Source: Arion vulgaris
Lineage: Eukaryota > Mollusca > Gastropoda > Stylommatophora > Arionidae
DNA: 64,000 nucleotides
Assembly (NCBI GenBank): GCA_020796225.1
Contig: CM036771.1
Span: forward strand, 26,270,176 to 26,334,175
Reading direction: 5' to 3'
Shown piece after piece: positions 34,915 to 46,969 of the stretch. Position numbers and translations under genes: made by a program. The notes beneath the pieces were generated by a model. That model had not been told where the DNA came from. It made no database searches and saw only the letters and a list, made by a program, of their open reading frames with translations. Within the stretch, counting starts at the first letter, position 1. Each line of letters starts with the position of its first letter.

Positions 34915-35262
34915 ATTTCATCCAAATTTCCATCTGGACAAGCAACGACAAGTTACCAACAACATCAGAAAAGAGTCCCCAACATCAGCGTAAGAAAGAA
35001 AGTTAGCACATAATCTTGCTTGAATTACACTGAGAAGCAAATACTGAAGTGGTTTGGCCACCTAATAAGAATACATCCAAACTCCACAGTGTCTTCTACA
35101 GCAGAACACCAGGAAAGAAGGCGAGAGGAAGACCACGAAAAATATGGATAGACGGTATAGTAGAATTCCATCAAAAAGCAAAAATAACTATCACCCAAGC
35201 CCCTAGAACAGCGCAAGGCAAGAACAGAAAACCAAGACACTGGGCAACAATCCGGTAATAGT
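34915..35262 (+). pseudogene. LINE ORF2 tail fragment
   Basis: Frames read YTEKQILKWFGHLIRI, then RTPGKKARGRPRKIWIDGIV, the standard LINE tail (WFGHxxR ... GRPRKxWxD). It is collinear with 50990-51235, so it is probably the same LINE family. Confidence 0.7.
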
Positions 35263-35279
35263 GTGATGAAAGATTAAAA

Positions 35280-35754
35280 AGAACTTAGTGCACACATCTG
35301 TCTGATATTGTATTTGTCCTGTCTGCTATATGCCACTGAGAGTAATGATGTGCCCGGTTATCTCTTGTCACTGTATCTCTTGTCACTGTTTCTCTTGTCA
35401 CTGTTTCTTGTATTAGAAGAGATTTTTGTTTCTTGTTTTATGCTTGAATTGAATCGCTCACGCAAATAACCCTCCGTTCCCGGCTGGTGTTAATATCTTC
35501 AGAATTAATCTTCATCTTTGTCATTCATGCTGACATTTGAGCTGATACCATCATTCTTCATTCTCATTGATTTGACACTTGTTTAATTATCTTGAACAGT
35601 TTTTACTTAGAAATTCAGTTCGTTGCCCTGTTGTGCCTGCCAGGAGATTCTTACTTTTTTCTCGAAACTTGCTAGCAACATTTTTTCTTCAATAAGGTAT
35701 CCAAGTATAATGATTTTATGTTGTTGATCTATCTATATATTTTAATGTTTCTCT
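35280..35754. other. no recognised feature
   Basis: There is a short tandem (ctcttgtcactgtttctctt type) near 35360-35410. Nothing else is seen. Confidence 0.35.
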
Positions 35755-35781
35755 TTCTACTTCTTTGCAAATCAAATATGT

Positions 35782-36012
35782 GCATTGTTTTTATCCTGTC
35801 CGACTTTCTCTTTCTCACATTTGTTTCTGAATATTGACATTGTTTTTATCCTGTCCGACTTTCTCTTTACCACATTTGTTTCTGAATATTGACATTGTTT
35901 TTATCCTGTCCGACTTTCTTTTTACCACATGTGTTTCTGAATATTGACATTGTTTTTATCCTGTCCGACTTTCTCTTTCTCACATTTGTTTCTGAATATT
36001 GACATTGTTTTG
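35782..36012. repeat. 55-bp minisatellite, about 4 units
   Basis: Units contain attgtttttatcctgtccga, ctttctctttctcac and tttgtttctgaatattgac. The period of 55 bp was measured at 35782 and 35837. Confidence 0.9.
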
Positions 36013-36153
36013 CACATGCCCTATATCTTTTTTTTTCTTCATTTCAATTAATGTTTGTGTGTGACAAGATATTCTATTCATCATTTCTATATCTCTGTTG
36101 TACACAGTATTTAGTTCATTTTTCTATTTTTCTCACCATCATCGTCATCATAA

Positions 36154-36495
36154 TCAGGTGCCGTGCCGGCTGGCGTAGGCGAACGTGGAACTCCACAAAT
36201 CTCTATCTCTGGTGTTTGCTATCATCTCAGATGTTGACGCTCTTCCGTGCTGCCATGAAGTCAGGCAATCCAGCATTTTCTCTCTCTGTTTTCCTTTGTC
36301 TCGTCTCCACTCGATTTTACCGGTTATCACAATGTGTTCTAAACTTCTCTTCCTCATCACATGTCCAAAAAATGATGACGACCTCTTTCTTATATTGATG
36401 ATAAGCTTACTCTGTGTCTTGATATCATTCAGTACCTCAACATTAGTCATTTTAGCAGTCCATGAGATTCTCATCATTCTTCTATAAAACCACAT
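36154..36495 (-). pseudogene. LINE ORF2 C-terminal fragment
   Basis: The minus frame reads MWFYRRMMRISWTAKMTNVE, RKRSSSFFGHVMRKRSLEHI and RDKGKQREKMLDCLTSW, with RDRDLW near the end. This matches the common animal LINE tail (WFYRRMLRISWTD..TN..VL, R..FFGH.MR...LE...TGKIE..R..GRQR...LD.L..W). It is isolated from any reverse transcriptase. Confidence 0.8.
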
Positions 36496-36500
36496 TTCTG

Positions 36501-37080
36501 TGGTCCTCAGAGATTTGTCGATATCTTTGTTTATTCTTAGACAAGGTATTTTATTCTTAATTTTATTTTGTTGTTTTTATTGATAACGTATCATATTCTT
36601 CATTATGTATTCATGTTTAACCTAAAGCGGTATGTATCCTTTGTTAATTTCTTGCTGTGATCTATCCCTTGCTATATTGTATCTTCTAATGTATGTGTAC
36701 TTTTCATATTTGCTGTTGATAATTTCATTGCAATTTGGTTTCTATGGTTACTTACATTATTAGCGGACATATACCATAATGTTGAGCATGTAATTAACCC
36801 CAGCTGGTCTGTATGCGTTTTCTTCTTTGTCTTTCCAAAAACCTCAAGATAAAAGATCAATGCACGATCTTTGGTAGCTTTATATGAATATATTGGTAGT
36901 ATTTTCTCTAGCGTATGTCATTACTTCGGTTTTGTCAATGTTTATTCTCATGTGACTTGTTTCTATCTTCTTGTTAAATAATTGAAGTGCATATTTATTT
37001 TGATGGTATTTGACATTCATCTCATCTCTCATTAAAATATACCCGCCATAGTACTTCTTCGTCTATCTTGTCTTGTCTTA
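36501..37080. other. no recognised feature
   Basis: AT-rich sequence, no motif recognised. Confidence 0.35.
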
Positions 37081-37139
37081 TCTATCTTGTTGGTAGTGAC
37101 TATTATATAATGAAGAAATCTCTACGTTTCTCTTTCTTT

Positions 37140-37602
37140 CCTTGATAAAATGCTATTTATGATTGTTGCAAAATGATGCATTTGTACTCTTTCTGAACTG
37201 TAAACATAGTCAGCGATGAGAACTGTATAATGCATATGTATTTGTACTCTATCTGACTGTCTTAATCTATCTTGTTGGATGATATTAATAATGAAAGAAA
37301 TCTTGTATCTCTTTCTTTTACCTTTTAAACATAGTCATTTTAATTAATTGCATGATGTATTTGTACTCTTTCTGAACTGTAAACATAGTCAGCGATGAGA
37401 ATGTAATAATGCATGATGTATTTGTACTCTTTCTGAACTGTAAACATAGTCAGCGATGAGAATGTAATAATACATGATGTATTTGTACTCTTTCTGAACT
37501 GTAAACATAGTCAGCGATGAGAATGTAATAATACATGATGTATTTGTACTCTTCTAACTGTAAACATAGTCAGCGATGAGAATGTAATAATGCATGATGT
37601 AT
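37140..37602. repeat. 61-bp minisatellite, about 6-7 units
   Basis: The unit contains ctgtaaacatagtcagcgat, gagaatgtaataatgc and atgatgtatttgtactcttt. The period of 61 bp was measured at 37381 and 37442. The left units are degenerate. Confidence 0.85.
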
Positions 37603-37844
37603 CAGTAGTCAATCGTGATATTCGCTATCATTTCTCATGATATTTAATAAACAAGTGTCAGTGACGATATTCGTTACTTCATTATAAGAAATATTATTCA
37701 TATCATCTGAGACATGCAGTAGACATTATATTGATAGATCAGACAGTGAAACCAATTGTCAACTTGACGGATACATTTATCAGTATTATTCGTGAAGTCA
37801 CAATAGCAGTGTTTTATGTGTGCTGATGAACTCATTTGCACAGT

Positions 37845-38335
37845 TGGCCCAATGCATCACTCGAGTTCAAGTGGATACCAGCCCATTGCAACGTTCCAGG
37901 AAACGAAGTTGCAGACAGAATTTGCAGATAACTCGTCCGATAAGCTGGACCCTAGCAAGAGAATTACATAGCTCAATGCACATGGACAGAAGTGAATAAG
38001 ATACAACTTATAAAAGTCGCACTGAAATCAACATGGAAATTAGACCACCCAAGACCAGAAGAAATGATGTTTATCATCAACTGGCCAGACAGAGCCAGAT
38101 CATAATTTTCTGATTAGGCACAGAACAGAACAGAGGCGCCATCTTTACCACAGATTCAAGATTGGCACAGTAATTGTAATGTGTACCTGTAGTAGCAGCT
38201 CCATAACAGCCGAACACCTATTGCAGACCTGCACAACATATGATAGTGAACGAAGAAACACATGGCCCTGTCCTGTCTGCCTTCATGAAAAAATGTAACG
38301 CAATGTTGGCAACCTATTGCTAACTGCTACCTATT
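37845..38335 (+). pseudogene. LINE RNase H and C-terminal fragment
   Basis: Frames read EFKWIPAHCNVPGNEVADRI (RNase H WIPxHxxVxGNExAD motif), then KLDHPRPEEMMFIINW. Later broken frames resemble the RTGHxRLxxHLY...C.C....TAEHLLQTC tail. Several stops are present. This RNase H differs from those at 8026 and 30626, so it is another LINE family. Confidence 0.7.
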
Positions 38336-38384
38336 TCAGAGTCATTAACATGAAAGTTTGAAAACCAATGACGAATAAGAAAAT

Positions 38385-38570
38385 AAACAAGAGTCAGTGA
38401 CTATATTTACTAATCGGTGTTATTTAATAAACAAGAGTCAGTGACTATATTGACTAATCGGGGGTATGTGATAAACAAGAGACAGTGACTATATTTACTA
38501 ATCGGTGGTATTTGATAAGGAAGAGTCATGGACGAGATTTACTAGTTTTAAGTTGTTTAATAAACACCTC
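38385..38570. repeat. minisatellite of about 45 bp, 4 units
   Basis: Units contain aataaacaagagtcagtgac and tatatttactaatcgg. A lone related unit sits at 37645-37690. Confidence 0.75.
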
Positions 38571-38829
38571 TCTATGTTTATCGCCTTGTTATTGGTTTCA
38601 TTGCACTCAATTAGAATATAAACGTGATCTGTTGACATTAGTCAGTTATTTCTCAGCAAAGTACAATGTGTCTTGTTCTCTTTCTTCTAAATTTGGCATC
38701 TTCGGTTAGTGTCTTCTTATATTGCAGCAACTTTCTGTGTTTCTTGTTGTTTTTTATGTAGTTTGTCAGTCTAACATTGATCAATTGATGCAGTATTATG
38801 GTTGATCAACGCTTCTTCTATTTTCTTAT

Positions 38830-39010
38830 TATTAAGGCAAACATTTAGTAGTTCTTTGACTTTCTTCCTATTTCTTCTAATTAGTCAAACATTTAGTAGT
38901 GTCTTTGACTTTCTTTTATTCTTATTATTGTCAAACATTTAGTAGTGTCTTTGACTTTCTTTATTTTCTTTTATTAAGTCAAACATTTAGTATTCGTTCT
39001 TGACTTTCTT
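38830..39010. repeat. short tandem array, 3-4 units
   Basis: Units carry gtcaaacatttagtagtgtc and tttgactttcttttatt. The array is degenerate. Confidence 0.7.
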
Positions 39011-39655
39011 TTATTCATTGTTTGACAAGACCATCATCATTGCACTTGGGAAAATAATCATGTGTGATCTGATCTCTTTCTTACAATGGGAATCTCAACA
39101 TAGTTCACTACCTCCGTAGCATTAAGCAAGTGTGCGATACATTTTGAGGATAGTAAAGATGTGTAGGAATGTAGCTTTCCATCTACACTGATTGATTTCC
39201 GTCACCTTTGGTTCTTTACGTGCTGAACTTGAACACAAGACCTACTTTCTATCGACGTTCTCCGAGAGTGCTCATTCTAGGAAAAGGACTTTACATATTC
39301 AACGTATAGAACTACAACCTGATACACTGTAATTTCAATACTGTGGTGAGATAATGCACAGAGCTATTAGCCAAATAAGAAAGTAAACCAACGAACAGAA
39401 CGTGTTGTCCACCGTATGGAGACATACTGAGAGATCGATCATATGTAACCAATGGACGATGGCGTATGATGATTCACACAAACTAAACTGATCTACCCTA
39501 GAACGTAAACCGTGTACATTTTGTGATCAGGCAAGTGTACGTATACCTAATTCAGATAACGGGATATCAGCGTTTCTCACGTGAACGCCCTGTATGTATG
39601 TAACCAGGCGTCTGCCTTCAAATGTCGAATTTTCTGTTAAATGTGTTTTTGGTGA
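39011..39655. other. no recognised feature
   Basis: Apparently unique intron sequence before the large array. Confidence 0.35.
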
Positions 39656-39661
39656 CCCAAG

Positions 39662-40585
39662 GAAGTGGTTTAGTCGTTTGCCTATCAGTGAAGTGGTTAA
39701 GTCGTTTGCCTATCAGTGAAGTGGTTTAGTCGTTTGCCTATCAGTGAAGTGGTTTAGTCGTTTGCCTATCAGTGAAGTGGTTTAGTCGTTTGCCTATCAG
39801 TGAAGTGGTTAAGTCGTTTGCCTATCAGTGAAGTGGTTAGTCGTTTGCCTATCAGTGAAGTGGTTAGTCGTTTGCCTATCAGTGAAGTGGTTAGTCGTTT
39901 GCCTATCGTGAAGTGTTAAGTCGTTTGCCTATCAGTGAAGTGGTTTAGTCGTTTGCCTATCAGTGAAGTGGTTTAGTCGTTTGCCTATCAGTGAAGTGGT
40001 TTAGTCGTTTGCCTATCAGTGAAGTGGTTAAGTCGTTTGCCTATCAGTGAAGTGGTTTAGTCGTTTGCCTATCAGTGAAGTGGTTTAGTCGTTTGCCTAT
40101 CAGTGAAGTGGTTTAGTCGTTTGCCTATCAGTGAAGTGGTTAAGTCGTTTGCCTATCAGTGAAGTGGTTAAGTCGTTTGCCTATCAGTGAAGTGGTTAAG
40201 TCGTTTGCCTATCAGTGAAGTGGTTTAGTCGTTTGCCTATCAGTGAAGTGGTTAAGTCGTTTGCCTATCAGTGAAGTGGTTAAGTCGTTTGCCTATCAGT
40301 GAAGTGGTTTAGTCGTTTGCCTATCAGTGAAGTGGTTTAGTCGTTTGCCTATCAGTGAAGTGGTTTGTCGTTTGCCTATCAGTGAAGTGTTACGTTGCCT
40401 ATCAGTGAAGTGTTGTCGTTTGCTAGTGAAGTGGTTAGTCGTTTGCCTATCAGTGAAGTGGTTTGTTCGTTTGCCTATCAGTGAAGTGGTTTAGTCGTTT
40501 GCCTATCAGTGAAGTGGTTAAGTCGTTTGCCTCATAAGGGGTTAAGTCGTTTGCCTATCAGTGAAGTTGGTTAAGTGTTTGCCTA
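39662..40585. repeat. 28-bp array, about 33 units, with SINE A-box
   Basis: The unit is gaagtggtttagtcgtttgc followed by ctatcagt. It corresponds to the SINE D head on the plus strand (gaagtggctaagacgtttgc in the copy at 46257-46460). Each regular unit keeps a sequence fitting the pol III A-box consensus (TGGTTAAGTCG or TGGTTTAGTCG). Indel-rich units cluster at 40370-40570. Confidence 0.95.
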
Positions 40586-43500
40586 TCAGTGAAGTTTGCC
40601 TATCAGTGAAGTTTGCCTATCAGTGAAGTTTGCCTATCAGTGAAGTTTGCCTATCAGTGAAGTTTGCCTATCAGTGAAGTTTGCCTATCAGTGAAGTGGT
40701 TAAGTCGTTTGCCTATCAGTGAAGTTTGCCTATCAGTGAAGTTTGCCTATCAGTGAAGCTTTGCCTCATCAGTGAAGTTTGCCTATCAGTAAGTGCATCA
40801 GTGGTTGCTATCAGTGAAGTTTGACTATCAGTGAAGTTTGACTATCAGTGAAGTTTGACTATCAGTGAAGTTTGACTATCAGTGAAGTTTGCCTATCAGT
40901 GAAGTTTGCCTATCAGTGAAGTTTGCCTATCAGTGAAGTTTGACTATCAGTGAAGTTTGCCTATCAGTGAAGTTTGCCTATCAGTGAAGTTTGACTATCA
41001 GTGAAGTTTGACTATCAGTGAAGTTTGCCTATCAGTGAAGTTTGACTATCAGTGAAGTTTGACTATCAGTGAAGTTTGACTATCAGTGAAGTTTGACTAT
41101 CAGTGAAGTTTGACTATCAGTGAAGTTTGACTATCAGTGAAGTTTGCCTATCAGTGAAGTTTGCCTATCACTGAAGTTTGCCTATCAGTGAAGTTTGCCT
41201 ATCAGTGAAGTTTGCCTATCAGTGAAGTTTGCCTATCAGTGAAGTTTGCCTATCAGTGAAGTTTGATTATCAGTGAAGTTTGCCTATCAGTGAAGTTTGA
41301 CTATCAGTGAAGTTTGACTATCAGTGAAATTTGACTATCAGTGAAGTTTGACTATCAGTGAAGTTTATCTATCAGTGAAGTTTGACTATCAGTGAAGTTT
41401 GACTATCAGGGAAGTTTGACTATCAGTGAAGTTTGACTATCAGTGAAGTTTGCATATCAGTGAAGTTTGCCTATCAGTGAAGTTTGCCTATCAGTGAAGT
41501 TTGACTATCAGTGAAGTTTGACTATCAGTGAAGTTTGACTATCAGTGAAGTTTGACTATCAGTGAAGTTTGACTATCAGTGAAGTTTGACTATCAGTGAA
41601 GTTTGCCTATCAGTGAAGTTTGCCTATCAGTGAAGTTTGCCTATCAGTGAAGTTTGCCTATCAGTGAAGTTTGTCTATCAGTGAAGTTTGCCTATCAGTG
41701 AAGTTTGACTATCAGTGAAGTTTGACTATCAGTGAAATTTGACTATCAGTGAAGTTTGACTATCAGTGAAGTTTGTCTATCAGTGAAGTTTGACTATCAG
41801 TGAAGTTTGACTATCAGTGAAGTTTGACTATCAGTGAAGTTTGACTATCAGTGAAGTTTGTCTATCAGTGAAGTTTGACTATCAGTGAAGTTTGACTAGC
41901 AGTGAAGTTTGACTATCAGTGAAGTTTGACTATCAGTGAAGTTTGACTATCAGTGAAGTTTGACTATCAGTGAAGTTTGCCTATCAGTGAAGTTTGACTA
42001 TCAGTGAAGTTTGACTATCAGTGAAGTTTGACTATCAGTGAAGTTTGACTATCAGTGAAGTTTGACTATCAGTGAAGTTTGACTATCAGTGAAGTTTGAC
42101 TATCAGTGAAGTTTGACTATCAGTGAAGTTTGACTATCAGTGAAGTTTGCCTATCAGTGAAGTTTGACTATCAGTGAATTTTGCCTATCAGTGAAGTTTG
42201 CCTATCAGTGAAGTTTGCCTATCAGTGAAGTTTGACTATCAGTGAAGTTTGACTATCAGTGTTGTTTGACTATCAGTGAAGTTTGCCTATCAGTGAAGTT
42301 TGACTATCAGTGAAGTTTGCCTATCAGTGAAGTTTGACTATCAGTGAAGTTTGCCTATCAGTGAAGTTTGCCTATCAGTGAAGTTTGACTATCAGTGAAG
42401 TTTGACTATCAGTGAAGTTTGACTATCAGTGAAGTTTGACTATCAGTGAAGTTTGACTATCAGTGAATTTTGACTATCAGTGAAGTTTGCCTATCAGTGA
42501 AGTTTGCCTATCAGTGAAGTTTGCCTATCAGTGAAGTTTGACTATCAGTGAAGTTTGACTATCAGTGAAGTTTGACTATCAGTGAAGTTTGACTATCAGT
42601 GAAGTTTGACTATCAGTGAAGTTTGACTATCAGTGACGTTTGACTATCAGTGAAGTTTGACTATCAGTGAAGTTTGTCTATCAGTGAAGTTTGACTATCA
42701 GTGAAGTTTGACTATCAGTGAAGTTTGACTATCAGTGAAGTTTGACTATCAGTGAAGTTTGACTATCAGTGAAGTTTGACTATCAGTGAAGTTTGACTAT
42801 CAGTGAAGTTTGACTATCAGTGAAGTTTGACTATCAGTGAAGTTTGACTATCAGTGAAGTTTGACTATCAGTGAAGTTTGACTATCAGTGAAGTTTGACT
42901 ATCAGTGAAGTTTGCCTATCAGTGAAGTTTGACTATCAGTGAATTTTGCCTATCAGTGAAGTTTGCCTATCAGTGAAGTTTGCCTATCAGTGAAGTTTGC
43001 ATATCAGTGAAGTTTGCCTATCAGTGAAGTTTGCCTATCAGTGAAGTTTGCCTATCAGTGAAGTTTGACTATCAGTGAAGTTTGCATATCAGTGAAGTTT
43101 GCCTATCAGTGAAGTTTGACTATCAGTGAAGTTTGACTATCAGTGAAGTTTGACTATCAGTGTAGTTTGACTATCAGTGAAGTTTGACTATCAGTGAAGT
43201 TTGCCTATCAGTGAAGTTTGACTATCAGTGAAGTTTGACTATCAGTGTAGTTTGACTATCAGTGAAGTTTGCCTATCAGTGAAGTTTGACTATCAGTGAA
43301 GTTTGACTATCAGTGAAGTTTGACTATCAGTGAAGTTTGACTATCAATGAAGTTTGCCTATCAGTGAAGTTTGACTATCAGTGAAGTTTGACTATCAGTG
43401 AAGTTTGACTATCAGTGAAGTTTGACTATCAGTGAAGTTTGACTATCAGTGAATTTTGACTATCAGTGAAGTTTGCCTATCAGTGAAGTTTGCCTATCAG

Positions 43501-45452
43501 TGAAGTTTGACTATCAGTGAAGTTTGACTATCAGTGAAGTTTGACTATCAGTGAAGTTTGACTATCAGTGAAGTTTGACTATCAGTGAAGTTTGACTATC
43601 GGTGAAGTTTGACTTTCAGTGAAGTTTGACTATCAGTGAATTTTGACTATCAGTGAAGTTTGACTATCAGTGAAGTTTGACTATCAGTGAAGTTTGATTA
43701 TCAGTGAAGTTTGATTATCAGTGAAGTTTGACTATCAGTGAAGTTTGACTATCAGTGAAGTTTGACTATCAGTGAAGTTTGACTATCAGTGAATTTTGAC
43801 TATCAGTGAAGTTTGACTATCAGTGAAGTTTGACTATCAGTGAATTTTGACTATCAGTGAAGTTTGCCTATCAGTGAAGTTTGCCTATCAGTGAAGTTTG
43901 CCTATCAGTGAAGTTTGACTATCAGTGAAGTTTGACTATCAGTGAAGTTTGACTATCAGTGAAGTTTGACTATCAGTGAAGTTTGACTATCAGTGAAGTT
44001 TGACTATCAGTGACGTTTGACTATCAGTGAAGTTTGACTATCAGTGAAGTTTGTCTATCAGTGAAGTTTGACTATCAGTGAAGTTTGACTATCAGTGAAG
44101 TTTGACTATCAGTGAAGTTTGACTATCAGTGAAGTTTGACTATCAGTGAAGTTTGACTATCAGTGAAGTTTGACTATCAGTGAAGTTTGACTATCAGTGA
44201 AGTTTGACTATCAGTGAAGTTTGACTATCAGTGAAGTTTGACTATCAGTGAAGTTTGACTATCAGTGAAGTTTGACTATCAGTGAAGTTTGACTATCAGT
44301 GAAGTTTGCCTATCAGTGAAGTTTGACTATCAGTGAATTTTGCCTATCAGTGAAGTTTGCCTATCAGTGAAGTTTGCCTATCAGTGAAGTTTGCATATCA
44401 GTGAAGTTTGCCTATCAGTGAAGTTTGCCTATCAGTGAAGTTTGCCTATCAGTGAAGTTTGACTATCAGTGAAGTTTGCATATCAGTGAAGTTTGCCTAT
44501 CAGTGAAGTTTGACTATCAGTGAAGTTTGACTATCAGTGAAGTTTGACTATCAGTGAAGTTTGACTATCAGTGAAGTTTGACTATCAGTGAAGTTTGCCT
44601 ATCAGTGAAGTTTGACTATCAGTGAAGTTTGACTATCAGTGTAGTTTGACTATCAGTGAAGTTTGCCTATCAGTGAAGTTTGACTATCAGTGAAGTTTGA
44701 CTATCAGTGAAGTTTGACTATCAGTGAAGTTTGACTATCAATGAAGTTTGCCTATCAGTGAAGTTTGACTATCAGTGAAGTTTGACTATCAGTGAAGTTT
44801 GACTATCAGTGAAGTTTGACTATCAGTGAAGTTTGACTATCAGTGAATTTTGACTATCAGTGAAGTTTGCCTATCAGTGAAGTTTGCCTATCAGTGAAGT
44901 TTGACTATCAGTGAAGTTTGACTATCAGTGAAGTTTGACTATCAGTGAAGTTTGACTATCAGTGAAGTTTGACTATCAGTGAAGTTTGACTATCGGTGAA
45001 GTTTGACTTTCAGTGAAGTTTGACTATCAGTGAATTTTGACTATCAGTGAAGTTTGACTATCAGTGAAGTTTGACTATCAGTGAAGTTTGATTATCAGTG
45101 AAGTTTGATTATCAGTGAAGTTTGACTATCAGTGAAGTTTGACTATCAGTGAAGTTTGACTATCAGTGAAGTTTGACTATCAGTGAATTTTGACTATCAG
45201 TGAAGTTTGACTATCAGTGAAGTTTGACTATCAGTGAATTTTGACTATCAGTGAAGTTTGACTATCAGTGAAGTTTGACTATCAGTGAAGTTTGATTATC
45301 AGTGAAGTTTGACTATCAGTGAAGTTTGCCTATCAGTGAAGTTTGCCTATCAGTGAAGTTTGCCTATCAGTGAAGTTTGACTATCAGTGAAGTTTGCCTA
45401 TCAGTGAAGTTTGCCTATCAGTGAAGTTTGACTATCAGTGAAGTTTGACTAT
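40586..45452. repeat. 17-bp array, about 286 units
   Basis: The unit is gaagtttgcctatcagt or gaagtttgactatcagt. It equals the 28-bp unit minus an 11-bp internal block (ggtttagtcgt), which removes the A box. A 1377-1394-bp block (81-82 units) starting near 42461 is repeated from 43838. The array ends in SINE D sequence. Confidence 0.95.
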
Positions 45453-45655
45453 CGTACTGAAGGTTGTGGGTTCCAATCAGGACCGAGACAAATGTGCAAT
45501 TTTTCATGAGATCCTTAGGATTGTTGCCGGAGCTACGGTGTTCGTGATTTATGCAACGCTCTCGGCAGAGATGGCCTCTGCTGACAGGGACGGAGCCATA
45601 TGGGGAAACCCGGTGCAATGAAATTAATCCTTCGCCTTCGGAGCCTTTTTTATTA
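45449..45655 (+). mobile_element. SINE D copy, remainder joined to the large array
   Basis: After the last array unit the sequence continues ctgaaggttgtgggttccaa, which is the rest of the tRNA-like head (B box ggttccaatc). The body (gcaatttttcatgagatcct, gcaacgctctcggcagag) and the 3' end (cccggtgcaatgaaattaat) follow. Its missing 5' head is what the array repeats. Confidence 0.8.
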
Positions 45656-45928
45656 AAACATGGCGCTTGTCCTGGTCCATTGAGGTCAATTCTTCATCTT
45701 CAAATCCTTTGTTTGTTAAACATATTTGTATATAAGACTTGTATGAGTTAATATATGTGTAGCTAATTATATACTAACCTTTGAACCTTAAGGATTACAG
45801 CCTTAGTAGTTCTATATGTTTGCACCACCTTTCCCTTCTGTTGCTATCATGTCATGAGCATCCCGTCAACATCTGTTTCTATCTTGTTCTAGACAAAATT
45901 TCGTGGTCCAAAGGTTTAAATGCCGATG

Positions 45929-46156
45929 CATTGACTTCATTGCCCGTGTCATACCCATAATTACCCCAGCTTTGTGCTCAGGCTCAGAAATGACAAGCCA
46001 CCTGGCAAGAAAATTGCACAAAGCCCGAACAACGCAGCGCCGACAACAATTCTAGGGGTCTCGGGAAAATATTTCACTTTTTTTCAACATCCGGATTCGA
46101 ACCTACGACTTTCGGAACGCAAGGCAACGGTTTCACCACGTTACAACAGAGGCCCC
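45929..46156 (-). mobile_element. SINE D copy
   Basis: It is reversed, with an intact B box (catccggattcgaacctacg), a body with caacaattctaggggtctcg and the 3' end cattgacttcattgc. Confidence 0.7.
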
Positions 46157-46256
46157 CGAATGTGTTGTGTTTGTAAAACATATATTTTCTGAAATAGTTC
46201 GGAATTAAGTTCACGTTTGTCAAACTTACTTAAAAGTGAACTGAATGACATAAAGA

Positions 46257-46460
46257 CAAAGGAATTACTTTATTGCATTGGGTATACACTAATATGGCTC
46301 CGTCCCAGGAGAAATGCCGAGAGTGGTGTGCAAAGCAGAAACTTTGTAACTCCAACAATAATTCTAGGGATCTCTTGAATAAATTGCTCAGTTCCGATTG
46401 GAACCCACAACCTTCACAGTGACAGGCAAACGTCTTAGCCACTTCACAATAGAGACCAAA
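46257..46460 (-). mobile_element. SINE D copy, clearest relative of the array unit
   Basis: The reverse complement of 46405-46455 reads gtgaagtggctaagacgttt then gcctgtcactgtgaagg, the same order as the units of the large array and its exit. The body and 3' end are complete. Confidence 0.75.
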
Positions 46461-46465
46461 GGAGA

Positions 46466-46960
46466 AGAAGAAGATGAATATATATATAAAACTATCATAG
46501 CATGCATCTTTATGTGAACCGCTAGGGCATAAGTTGACAAACATGACGAGTACATCACTTCTGTGGTCTCAGAGATTTGCTCACTGCAGAAGCATAGTGT
46601 CATCTCAGGATCTCATTATTTGAGATGCCGACTCATGTCCTTGTTGTCAGCAGGTAATTCATTTCATATACCTAACGAAGTATTTTGATATAGTGTTTCT
46701 GTAGGCATACTACAAATGTAATGTCATCGTGATGAACTGATCAGATTTTACACCAATATACATCATAGTCTATTTTTAGAATTTAAAGACGTGTAGAAAA
46801 CAGAAATCACTTGTATAGAAAATAAGTGAGAATGGGAACCGTTTAGCGTGGACGACCTGGTAATCTGGGTAAGGTAAATTGATTATGCAACATTAGGGGG
46901 AAGATATGATCATGGGATAGCGACTGTCGCAACTATTGCAGTTAGACGCGTTGTATATAT
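46466..46960. other. no recognised feature
   Basis: Apparently unique intron sequence. Confidence 0.35.
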
Positions 46961-46969
46961 AGTGTAGAC

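Noticed and set aside
39662..45452. CRISPR-like appearance of regular short repeats
   Set aside because: Units abut with no unique spacers, the genome is eukaryotic, and the unit matches a SINE head.
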